Part shown: piece by piece, positions 7,951 through 15,817 of the stretch
Layout: the number at the start of each line of letters is the position of its first letter
How positions within the stretch are numbered: the first letter of the stretch is position 1
DNA from: Proteobacteria bacterium UBA1844
Lineage (GTDB): Bacteria; Pseudomonadota; Gammaproteobacteria; Steroidobacterales; Woeseiaceae
NCBI GenBank assembly: GCA_002338615.1
Contig: DDIS01000082.1
Coordinates: 24,414-51,836, forward strand
Direction of reading: 5' to 3'
DNA length: 27,423 bases
Notes under the pieces: model-generated
Databases searched by the model: none
What the model saw: only the letters and a program-made list of their open reading frames with translations
Told to the model about the DNA's origin: nothing
Made by a program: the position numbers and the translations under genes

Positions 7951-8791
7951 CGTCCCGTACTGGTTGCTATCGCCAGGGATCCTGCTCGTATCCGTCGTAT
8001 TGTTATTGCCACTGGCAATTCTGTTTGTCGCAAGTTTCTGGGGCATGGCGCAGGGCGGAGAGTTCGATACCTCGCTGACCTTCGCGAACTATCAGAAAAT
8101 GCTGGAACGACCGGGTTACGCAACTATTTTTTTACGGTCTATTGGCATCTCCTCAGCGGTTACTTTGCTGACCATTGCACTTGCCTACCCGATCGCCTAT
8201 TACGTTGCGTTCGATGTTCGCCACCGGAAGATTCTGTGGCTGGTTCTTATCACCTTGCCATTCTGGACCAGTTACCTGCTGCGCGTGTTCGCGTGGAAGG
8301 TGATACTCGGCTGGAACGGAATCCTGAATTCCGGGCTGGTCTCGCTTGGTATCATCGATCAACCAATCGGAATACTGTTGTACAACCCGTTGTCGGTGAT
8401 CATCACGTTGTCGCATGCATGGGCAACGTTCGCGATTTTGCCGATTTACCTGTCGCTGGAAAAGATCGACCGCAACCTGCTCGATGCCGCATCCGACCTG
8501 GGTGACAGTCCATGGCGAAGTTTCTTGCGAATTACCCTGCCACTTTCGATGCCAGGTGTTATCGCCGCGGCGCTCATAATCTTTATTCCCACGGTCGGCG
8601 ACTACATCACCCCGGCGCTGGTGGGCGGCCCCGACGGGCTAATGGTGTCGAACCTGATCCAGGCGCAATTTGGCAGGGCGAATAACTGGCCGTTTGGCGC
8701 CGCGTTGTCGGTCGTATCGATCGCCTGCGTAACGCTGCTTGCGCTCATGTTTACGGCGTTCGCGCGGAAGCTGACGGCCAGGATCCACTGA
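7937..8791 (+). CDS. ABC transporter permease, PotB-like
   Basis: About 284 residues with six or so hydrophobic segments, beginning WLLSPGILLVSVVLLLPL. The inner-membrane permease (BPD_transp_1) signature loop is present as DAASDLGDSPWRSFLRITLPLSMPGV, the EAA motif that docks on the ATPase. YDPxx-type periplasmic loops and VGDYITPALVGGP match the PotB branch of spermidine/putrescine permeases. It pairs with the downstream PotC-like protein to form the transmembrane channel. The start is either ATG 7937 (chosen, MRKNSVPYW) or in-frame ATG 7913; neither has a clear Shine-Dalgarno sequence, consistent with translational coupling to the regulator whose stop lies at 7948-7950. The stop overlaps the next start as ATGA-type coupling. 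Confidence 0.9.
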   Translation: MRKNSVPYWLLSPGILLVSVVLLLPLAILFVASFWGMAQGGEFDTSLTFANYQKMLERPGYATIFLRSIGISSAVTLLTIALAYPIAYYVAFDVRHRKILWLVLITLPFWTSYLLRVFAWKVILGWNGILNSGLVSLGIIDQPIGILLYNPLSVIITLSHAWATFAILPIYLSLEKIDRNLLDAASDLGDSPWRSFLRITLPLSMPGVIAAALIIFIPTVGDYITPALVGGPDGLMVSNLIQAQFGRANNWPFGAALSVVSIACVTLLALMFTAFARKLTARIH

Positions 8792-9600
8792 TGGCTGGTA
8801 TGCGACGCATCGGGCAGCGATTGCGAGGAACGTTCTCGTGGGGCTATCTGTTTTTTCTGTACCTGCCAATTCTCATATTGCCGCTGTTCTCTTTCAACGA
8901 CTCGTACTACATCAGCTTTCCCTTAAAAGGCTTCACCACGCGCTGGTATCAGGAGCTGTCTGCCGATCCGTCAATTCTGGGCGCACTGTTAACCAGCTTG
9001 CAGATTGCGTGTGCTGCCGCCGTGCTCAGTACCTTGCTTGGCCTCATGAGCGCACGCGCGTTGACAAGGCATCGGGTGCGTGGCGAGAAATCTCTGCTGG
9101 GCGTGATCATGTTGCCCCTGGTTGTGCCCGAACTGATTATCGGCGTGTCCCTGTTGACGATGCTGAACCACGCTTCCGCCGGCCTCGGCAAATGGGCCGT
9201 GGTGCTTGGCCATGTCCTGATCTGCTATCCGTTCTCGGTGGCAATTCTGATGTCACGCATGGAAGGCTTCGACAAATCCCTGGAGGAGGCTTCGCTGGAT
9301 CTCGGATCCACCCACTGGCAGACCTTTCGCTGGGTCGTGCTGCCACTCGCGCTCCCCGGCGTCATCGCGAGTGTCCTGCTTACTTTTACGATTTCATTTG
9401 ATGAGTTTCTGATCGCATTCTTTCTATCATCGAATGAACCGACACTGCCCGTTTACATCTGGGGGCAATTGCGTTTTCCAAAGAAGCTTCCCAGCACCCT
9501 CGCGTTGGGTACGGCCATCATCTTCGTATCGTTTGCAGTCGTCGCGTTCGCTGAATGGCTACGACGTCGTGACGCGCCAAAAAAAGAGGCCAGCCAGTGA
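8791..9600 (+). CDS. ABC transporter permease, PotC-like
   Basis: A 269-residue hydrophobic protein with about six membrane segments (first: YLFFLYLPILILPLFSF). The permease EAA loop reads EASLDLGSTHWQTFRWVVLPLALPGV, and FTISFDEFLIAFFLS is characteristic of the PotC branch. It is the second half of the heterodimeric channel for amine uptake. The ATG overlaps the stop of the PotB-like gene by one base (TGATG), and its own stop overlaps the GTG start of the ATPase gene by three bases, so the transporter genes are translationally coupled. Confidence 0.9.
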   Translation: MAGMRRIGQRLRGTFSWGYLFFLYLPILILPLFSFNDSYYISFPLKGFTTRWYQELSADPSILGALLTSLQIACAAAVLSTLLGLMSARALTRHRVRGEKSLLGVIMLPLVVPELIIGVSLLTMLNHASAGLGKWAVVLGHVLICYPFSVAILMSRMEGFDKSLEEASLDLGSTHWQTFRWVVLPLALPGVIASVLLTFTISFDEFLIAFFLSSNEPTLPVYIWGQLRFPKKLPSTLALGTAIIFVSFAVVAFAEWLRRRDAPKKEASQ

Positions 9601-10700
9601 CTACAGACAAAAGACCGGCAGTTGAACTGCAGCAGGTAAGCAAGTGTTTTGGCGACTTCAGGGCACTGGATAATATTTCACTAGCCATACACGAGGCTGA
9701 GTTCTTTTCCATTCTCGGTCCATCCGGATGCGGCAAGTCAACAATGCTGCGGCTTATTGCCGGCCTCGAGCATGCAGACAGCGGCAAATTAATGATTGGC
9801 GACCGGGATATGGCCGAAGTTCCCGCTTACGGGCGGCCCTGCAATATGGTCTTTCAGAATTATGCGATATTTCCGCACCTGTCGGTCGGCGACAATGTTG
9901 CCTACGGACTGCGCAATGCAGGGCTGAAAAAACGCGCGCTTGAAGAAAAAATAGAGAACATGCTAAACGCTGTTCAACTGGCCGGCCTGGAAAAGCGCAA
10001 GCCGGACCAGTTATCCGGCGGGCAGCGTCAGCGGGTCGCGCTTGCTCGCGCGCTCGTCAGGGAGCCGAAGGTGTTGTTACTCGATGAACCCCTCGGGGCG
10101 CTCGACAAGTCCTTGCGCGAGCAGATGCAGCATGAGCTGCGAGAGTTGCAACAATCCGTCGGCATCACTTTCATCCTGGTAACACACGATCAGGAAGAAG
10201 CACTTTCGATGTCGGACCGGATCGCGGTGATGTCCGAGGGAAGAATACTGCAAATTGCGACGCCGCTGGACATCTACGAGCAGCCCAATTGCAGTCATGT
10301 TGCAACGTTTATCGGCGATATGAACTTTATCGATGCAACCACTGACGATGTGCAGGACGATGGCTCGGTCGAAGTAATCGTGCCTGGATTCGGCCGCTTG
10401 CGCTTTAACCAAAGATTGCCGTCAGAGCGCCGCGGCCTGGCTCACCGGGTCGCTATTCGGCCTGAAAAACTACGTATCTCCCGGCAACAAACCGAAGCCG
10501 AGCTTTGTGTTTCCGGGCTCGTGGTGACCTCGTCGTACTGGGGTGATCAAAGTCAGTTTCAGATTACAGTTGATGGCTGTGATACCCCGGTCACGGTTGC
10601 GGCTCACAATGTCGGCCAATCAGGCGAGACGCCGCCCGCGAGGGGCGAGCGCGTGTGGCTTTCCGCGAGACCCGGCGCATTTCTTCGCTTTGAAAACTAG
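9597..10700 (+). CDS. ABC transporter ATP-binding protein, PotA-like
   Basis: A 367-residue ATPase. Walker A is GPSGCGKST (residues 41-49), the ABC signature is LSGGQ (139-143), Walker B is VLLLDEP with the catalytic Glu at about 164, and the switch His is in LVTHDQEEA. A C-terminal TOBE-type domain follows, with VAIRPEKLRI. This length and layout fit PotA/PotG of polyamine importers. It energises the PotB/PotC-like channel on the cytoplasmic face. The start is a GTG overlapping the preceding stop (GTGA). The PuuA-like gene starts 20 bp downstream, linking uptake and first metabolic step in one operon. Confidence 0.93.
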   Translation: MTTDKRPAVELQQVSKCFGDFRALDNISLAIHEAEFFSILGPSGCGKSTMLRLIAGLEHADSGKLMIGDRDMAEVPAYGRPCNMVFQNYAIFPHLSVGDNVAYGLRNAGLKKRALEEKIENMLNAVQLAGLEKRKPDQLSGGQRQRVALARALVREPKVLLLDEPLGALDKSLREQMQHELRELQQSVGITFILVTHDQEEALSMSDRIAVMSEGRILQIATPLDIYEQPNCSHVATFIGDMNFIDATTDDVQDDGSVEVIVPGFGRLRFNQRLPSERRGLAHRVAIRPEKLRISRQQTEAELCVSGLVVTSSYWGDQSQFQITVDGCDTPVTVAAHNVGQSGETPPARGERVWLSARPGAFLRFEN

Positions 10701-10720
10701 AAAAATACGGAGTTGGCTTA

Positions 10721-12100
10721 ATGACAAGTCAGAAGTATGCAAATATTGATGAACTGGAATCATTTCTAAAGGCGTATCCGGCCATTGAGTCGATCGACGC
10801 CGTGTTTCCGGACCAGAGTGGTGTCCTGCGCGGCAAGCGCCTGACGCTGGATCATGCCCGGACCCTGTTTGGCGGCGGTTTCCAGCTACCCGGTTCCATG
10901 CTTCTCCTGTCGGTCACCGGCAGCTGCCTGGATCCGGGCGGGAAAGGGGTCAGCGACGGTGATCCGGATGTGCCCGTGCGGCCCGTTGCCGGATCCTTGA
11001 AAACCACGCCCTGGTCTCCCACCCTGCGCGGCCAGGTAATGATTCAGTTTCTCGATGCTGCGGAGCAACCGAACAGATTCGAGCCGCGGCAAATTTTACG
11101 TCAGGTCGTGGAACGATTCGCCGATCTCGGGCTGCACCCGGTCGTGGCCTGCGAGCTGGAGTTCAGCCTGATCGACCGCGAACGCAACGAACAAGGTGCA
11201 CCCGTTCGTCCGCAGTCCCCGGTCGCGGGTCGCCGGCATGCGAGCACTCAGCTCATGAGCCTTGCTTACGTAGATGACTTTGGCGATTACGTCAACGACG
11301 TGACGCGCACTTGCCAAAAGCTGCAAATCCCCGTAACTGCGCTCAACGCTGAGTACGGTGGCGACCAGTTTGAAATCAATTTGCGACACGTTCCGGATGC
11401 CGTGTTATCCGCGGATCACGCCGTGCAGTTGATGCAGGTCGTACAGGGCGTCGCCACTCGCCACAACATCAGGGCAAGCTTCATGGCCAAACCGTACGCC
11501 GCAACAGCAGGCAGCGGTATGCACTGGCACGTCAGTCTTCTGGACGAAGGTGGCAATAATGTTTTCGACGATGGCACCGAAGCCGGCACCGGCGCCCTGC
11601 AACACGCTGCCGCTGGTGTGCTAAAGACAATGCCCGAAGCAATGGCGTTCTACGCGCCGAACATAAACTCCTATCGCAGGTTCAAACCAGGTTTGTTCGT
11701 GCCGATGACACGTTCATGGGGGTACAACAATCGCTCGGTAGCGGTGCGAGTGCCAGCCGGGCATGCAAGAGACCGGCGGCTCGAGTACCGCGTACCGGGC
11801 GCCGATGCGAATCCTTACCTGGCGTTGGCGGCTTTACTGGCGGGTATGCATCATGGCATTCAACAACAGCTCGATGCGCCCGCAGCAAGCAACGGCAACG
11901 CCTGCATCAAACGCGACCGCGGTCTCCCATTGCGCTTGCACGACGCACTCCGCTGTCTTCGCAATGCGAAGATTCTGCCCGATTATATTGGCGCGGAATA
12001 TTGCGTCGTCTATGCCAACTGCAAGCAACTTGAATTGGACGCGTTTCTGGATGACATATCGACAAGGGAGTACAGCTGGTACTTGCGACCGGACGCATGA
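10721..12100 (+). CDS. Glutamine synthetase family ligase, PuuA-like (gamma-glutamyl-amine synthetase)
   Basis: A 459-residue protein of the GS superfamily, within the size range of PuuA. The metal and ATP-site motifs are seen in order: ACELEFSL (metal Glu), AEYGGDQFEINL (metal Glu), GSGMHWHVSL (metal His), NSYRRFKPG (substrate/ATP Arg), NNRSVAVRVP and RLEYRVPGADANPYLALAA. GS-family proteins encoded with amine transporters typically ligate glutamate to an amine such as putrescine, using ATP, trapping and activating it for catabolism. Lying 20 bp behind the PotA-like gene strongly supports this role over nitrogen assimilation. CGGAG precedes the ATG. The exact amine (putrescine, spermidine, monoamine) cannot be read from the sequence. 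Confidence 0.9.
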   Translation: MTSQKYANIDELESFLKAYPAIESIDAVFPDQSGVLRGKRLTLDHARTLFGGGFQLPGSMLLLSVTGSCLDPGGKGVSDGDPDVPVRPVAGSLKTTPWSPTLRGQVMIQFLDAAEQPNRFEPRQILRQVVERFADLGLHPVVACELEFSLIDRERNEQGAPVRPQSPVAGRRHASTQLMSLAYVDDFGDYVNDVTRTCQKLQIPVTALNAEYGGDQFEINLRHVPDAVLSADHAVQLMQVVQGVATRHNIRASFMAKPYAATAGSGMHWHVSLLDEGGNNVFDDGTEAGTGALQHAAAGVLKTMPEAMAFYAPNINSYRRFKPGLFVPMTRSWGYNNRSVAVRVPAGHARDRRLEYRVPGADANPYLALAALLAGMHHGIQQQLDAPAASNGNACIKRDRGLPLRLHDALRCLRNAKILPDYIGAEYCVVYANCKQLELDAFLDDISTREYSWYLRPDA

Positions 12101-12299
12101 GCACGCGTGCCCGGCTGATGGAGCTGTCCGATGCCGGCTGATTTATGCGAAAAAAAATGTAAGTCATACGTGAGATGTTCCTTCCCTCTGCGGTGGTTCC
12201 GGCAGTAAAGACATATAAAACAATAAGTTACAATAATCTGATTTAACTATAGACCGCCTTTGGCTCGCTTTTTTCGCTGAACATTCACTCAGTTTTTAC

Positions 12300-12326
12300 T
12301 TGGAAAACAAACTCGCCCGGTATAGT
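12300..12326 (+). promoter_or_regulatory. Candidate promoter of the TonB-dependent receptor gene
   Basis: TTGGAA at 12300-12305 and TATAGT at 12321-12326 are 15 bp apart (16 bp if CTTGGA is taken as the -35). The start site would be near 12333, about 45 nt upstream of the receptor ATG at 12378, which has a run of six G residues as a possible ribosome site. The rest of the 277-bp gap after the ligase gene contains an AT-rich stretch (12208-12252) with no clear terminator. Visual match only. Confidence 0.3.
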
Positions 12327-12377
12327 ATCGGCAGGTCGCCGTATCAATTTCCGAAAGCCTAGAGCCGGGGGGCCGCC

Positions 12378-15311
12378 ATGAATTTCGCGTTCAAACTGTC
12401 TAAATCTTTTCTTACAGGACACCAAGCTGGTCGGCTGCTGTTGCTGCTGGCATCGGTGAGCATGCTTGCCACCGCGGGTCCCGTTTATGCCCAGGATCGG
12501 GGCACGGCATCTATCAGCGGAAAAGTCATCAGCCCGGCAACTCAAAATGCATTTTCCGGCGTGTTGTTGCGTATTCCGGAAACCGGAGCAACCACCTCGA
12601 CCGTCGATGACGGGAGCTTTCGCTTCGGCAATCTGCCGGCCGGCGAGTACACCATCGAAATGTCTTACCTCGGAATGCAAACCGAGACCAGCACAGTATC
12701 GATAGCCAGTGGCGAGGCAAAAGTTGTCACACTTCAACTGGGGCCCGCGGCGCTGGACGAAGTCGTCGTGACCGGTATCCGGGGTGCCCAGGCTGCGGCT
12801 CTGAACGAGCAGCGCACCAACGACAATATTTCCAACGTAATTTCATCAGACCAGTTGGGCCGCTTTCCCGACCGCAACATCGCGGAAGCCATGCGACGCA
12901 TTCCGGGTGTTGCTGTTGAGCGGGAAGAGAAGGCTGGCGACGGGCGTTACGTGTCAATTCGCGGGCTGGATTCAGGCCTGAACAATTTCAAGCTCAACGG
13001 CATGAACGTTGCTCAACAGGAAGAAGACAACCGCCGTGTGGCCCTCGACGTCATCCAGGTCGAAGCGGTTTCCAAAATCGTGGTTAACAAGACGCTGCTG
13101 CCCAATCACGACGGAGACGGTATTGGCGGTGCTGTGGAACTTGTCAGCGCCACCGCATTTGACTACAACGACCGGTATATCGACCTTGTAGCCGAGGGCT
13201 TTTACAACGATTTCAAGGAAGACCTGGGCGGTAAAATTGCAGGCACCTTTTCCAATGTCTTCGGGCCGGACGAACGCTGGGGCTTCCTGGTCTCTGGAAC
13301 CTACAGTGATCGCAGCACGGCGGGCTACGGCTTGCTGAATGATGAAGACTGGGTATCGGTTGTCGAGCAGGATGACGATGATCCGCTCGAGGCCGGTAAT
13401 GCGCCGGAAGTCTATGATTTCGGCGCCTCGCGTTTTGACAACGACCGGGAGAATATCGGGATCAATACGGCCATAAATTTCCGTGCGACCGAGAATACCC
13501 TGCTTACATTCAAAGGGAGCTACAACAAGCTTAACGATACCGAACTCGATCGCGGCATGTTTTTTGTTGGAGACGACGACGAGCTGTACCAGGGCGGGAT
13601 GCTGAATCCGGAAGGTGGCTATACAGCGCGAATCACCGGGGAATACGAAGAATCTGTGTTTCGCTCACAGTCCTACAATTTTATCGGTGAAACCCAGGCG
13701 GACCGCTGGAACTTCGACTACTCGGCCGGCTATTCAGAGGGTATTCGCGATGAACCCAACGACTACGAGCTCTCGTTTGCAAAGGACATGCAGACCAGCC
13801 CGATACTGTGGAACCGATCGGACAGCGAGTTTCCTACGCCGGAGCTGAGTGCCGCTGACCAGGCGGCCATCATGGATCCCACCGGCTGGTCCCTGAGTTC
13901 CAATGACATAGACCAGGATCGCGCAGAAGACAAAAAATTCGCTGTGACCTTCGACGCGAAACTCGATCTCTCGGGTAACGGCGCGTTCCAGTACTTCATG
14001 ACCGGCGCCAAGGCCCAGCGCTCGGACCGGTCGCTGTTCGAAGCTAATGTACTGGATGCCGATGGCGATCTGCTGTTCGAGGAAGACGGATTTCGCGGTG
14101 AAGATGTCAACTTCAACGATGTCGGTACGCCCTACGCTCCAATTTTCGCAATCGATGAAGGCATGTTGTCTGACTGGCGAGACATTGGCTTCGCGCTGGT
14201 CGATTCCGGCGTGCTGGAAAATGACTACGTCGATGACGGATCGATACCGCTCGACGAGGACACCTATGATGCCACCGAAGATGTATACGCCGGCTATGCC
14301 ATGGCCCAGGCCAATTTCGGAAGGCTCGAGCTTATCGGGGGCGTCAGGGTCGAGCATACCCGTGTCTCGGTCAACAACCTCGAGCTGATTGAAGACGAAG
14401 ACGCGGGCACGGAAACGTTAACGCCTATCACCACGGATTCGGACTACACGGACGTCTTGCCACGATTGCAGGTAAATTTTCGTGCCACTGATGACCTGAT
14501 CTATCGGGGCGCCATATTCGCATCGCTGGCACGTCCCGAATTCCAGTACATATCGGGGACGACCGAAATCGAGATCGAAGGCGGGACTGTCGATATCTTT
14601 ATAGGCAACCCCAACCTGAAACCGGCATTTGCCTGGAACTTCGATTTTGGTGTCGAGTATTACATCGGTGGTATCGGCCTCTTGTCCGCGAACGTTTTCT
14701 ACAAGACTATCGACGACTTCATCTTCAATGACGACGCGCCCGAGGGAGACTTTGATCCATCCGATTTTGCCAACGATCCACGGTTCGCGGGACTGCAAAT
14801 CGGTGACGTGGAAACCTACATCAACGGCAACAGCGCGGAAGTGTATGGCCTGGAGCTGAACTACATGCAGCAGTTCAGCAACCTCGATGGAATATTAAGC
14901 AATTTCGGTGTCTACTTTAATCTCACGTTGCAGGACAGCAGCGCCGACTCCGGTCTGGATGGGCGCGACGATGTGGAGTTCTTCAACGCACCGCCCTACG
15001 TGGGTACGGCGGCGCTCACGTACCAGGGTGATCGCCTGGAGGCGAACATAGCTTATTCCTTCCGGGACAAATTTCTGTTCGGCTTCTCCCAGTTCCAGGA
15101 AAGTATCTACGAGCAGGATTTCGATTCTCTCGATCTAACCTTCAGCTATGACCTTACAGATAGATTTCGGCTGACATTCCGCGCTGCTGACATAACCGAC
15201 GATGGAACAAAGCCCGTTGTCAGGCGAACGTTTGGCAGCAGTACGGCATACCTGGACAACTCGAATTACAACGGACGCAATTTCACCTTCGGTGTCAACG
15301 CCCGATTCTGA
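12378..15311 (+). CDS. TonB-dependent receptor (Xanthomonas/Caulobacter type)
   Basis: A 977-residue outer-membrane receptor. A signal peptide ends around residue 38 (GPVYA/QD). Residues about 42-120 form a carboxypeptidase-regulatory-like beta-sandwich (ISGKVISPATQNAFSGV through LPAGEYTIEMSYLGMQTE). A TonB-box-like LDEVVVTG follows, then the plug domain (FPDRNIAEAMRRIPGVAVERE, RYVSIRGLDSGLNNFKLNGM). The remainder is a beta-barrel ending in a terminal Phe (FTFGVNARF), as required for Bam assembly. This layout matches the TonB-Xanth-Caul subfamily, often tied to uptake of oligosaccharides, peptides or other large substrates; the ligand here is unknown. A gene for a secreted cupin protein follows 26 bp downstream. 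It is not obviously part of the polyamine operon, being separated by 277 bp with its own likely promoter. Confidence 0.93.
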   Translation: MNFAFKLSKSFLTGHQAGRLLLLLASVSMLATAGPVYAQDRGTASISGKVISPATQNAFSGVLLRIPETGATTSTVDDGSFRFGNLPAGEYTIEMSYLGMQTETSTVSIASGEAKVVTLQLGPAALDEVVVTGIRGAQAAALNEQRTNDNISNVISSDQLGRFPDRNIAEAMRRIPGVAVEREEKAGDGRYVSIRGLDSGLNNFKLNGMNVAQQEEDNRRVALDVIQVEAVSKIVVNKTLLPNHDGDGIGGAVELVSATAFDYNDRYIDLVAEGFYNDFKEDLGGKIAGTFSNVFGPDERWGFLVSGTYSDRSTAGYGLLNDEDWVSVVEQDDDDPLEAGNAPEVYDFGASRFDNDRENIGINTAINFRATENTLLTFKGSYNKLNDTELDRGMFFVGDDDELYQGGMLNPEGGYTARITGEYEESVFRSQSYNFIGETQADRWNFDYSAGYSEGIRDEPNDYELSFAKDMQTSPILWNRSDSEFPTPELSAADQAAIMDPTGWSLSSNDIDQDRAEDKKFAVTFDAKLDLSGNGAFQYFMTGAKAQRSDRSLFEANVLDADGDLLFEEDGFRGEDVNFNDVGTPYAPIFAIDEGMLSDWRDIGFALVDSGVLENDYVDDGSIPLDEDTYDATEDVYAGYAMAQANFGRLELIGGVRVEHTRVSVNNLELIEDEDAGTETLTPITTDSDYTDVLPRLQVNFRATDDLIYRGAIFASLARPEFQYISGTTEIEIEGGTVDIFIGNPNLKPAFAWNFDFGVEYYIGGIGLLSANVFYKTIDDFIFNDDAPEGDFDPSDFANDPRFAGLQIGDVETYINGNSAEVYGLELNYMQQFSNLDGILSNFGVYFNLTLQDSSADSGLDGRDDVEFFNAPPYVGTAALTYQGDRLEANIAYSFRDKFLFGFSQFQESIYEQDFDSLDLTFSYDLTDRFRLTFRAADITDDGTKPVVRRTFGSSTAYLDNSNYNGRNFTFGVNARF

Positions 15312-15337
15312 CCCGTCGCGACCAGGAGTTTATTAAC

Positions 15338-15787
15338 ATGGTGAGAACAGGAATTCTGTTTGCGGTTCTTTTGGCTACGGTGGCGTTGGCAGGATCAGAA
15401 TCCGACTTCGTCAGGCTGACCAGCGAGGATTTGCAATGGGAGCAACTTGAGCCCGGTCTTGACATGGCGGTGCTCGAAGGTGATCCGCGTGGTGAGGGCT
15501 ACTATATTCTGCGCGCGCGATTTCAGCCGGGCATCTTCAGCGCCCCGCATTACCATCCGAATACGCGCTACGTCACGGTCATCAAAGGAACCTGGTGGAC
15601 CGGTACGGGCACCGTCTGGGACAAGGAAAATGCCGTTCCGCTCACGCCGGGCAGTTATATGAAACACCCGGCAGGCGCCGCACACTATGATGGCGCCAGG
15701 GACGAGGAAGTAATCGTCGAGATACACGGCATCGCGCCAGCGCCGCTGGTGTACGTCGATGAAGCCGGGAAGCCGCTCAGGGAATAA
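15338..15787 (+). CDS. Exported cupin-domain protein
   Basis: A 149-residue protein with an N-terminal signal peptide (GILFAVLLATVALAG). The cupin fold is shown by motif 1, GIFSAPHYHPNTRYVTVIKG, with metal-ligand His at about 71 and 73, and motif 2, GSYMKHPAGAAHYDG, with His at about 116. The Glu usual in motif 1 is replaced, as in a subgroup of small cupins with an HPNxR pattern. Function is unknown; a metal-binding enzyme or sensor in the periplasm is plausible. It starts 26 bp after the TonB receptor with AGGAG in front of the ATG, so the two are probably co-transcribed. Confidence 0.88.
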   Translation: MVRTGILFAVLLATVALAGSESDFVRLTSEDLQWEQLEPGLDMAVLEGDPRGEGYYILRARFQPGIFSAPHYHPNTRYVTVIKGTWWTGTGTVWDKENAVPLTPGSYMKHPAGAAHYDGARDEEVIVEIHGIAPAPLVYVDEAGKPLRE

Positions 15788-15817
15788 CGAGTGTATCGCC
15801 CGGTTAATTTCGGCCGA

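Noticed and set aside
12109..12140. CCGGC/GCCGG dyad after the PuuA-like gene as terminator
   Set aside because: Only five base pairs with a 17-base loop and no following T run; the repeated CCGGCTGAT looks incidental.
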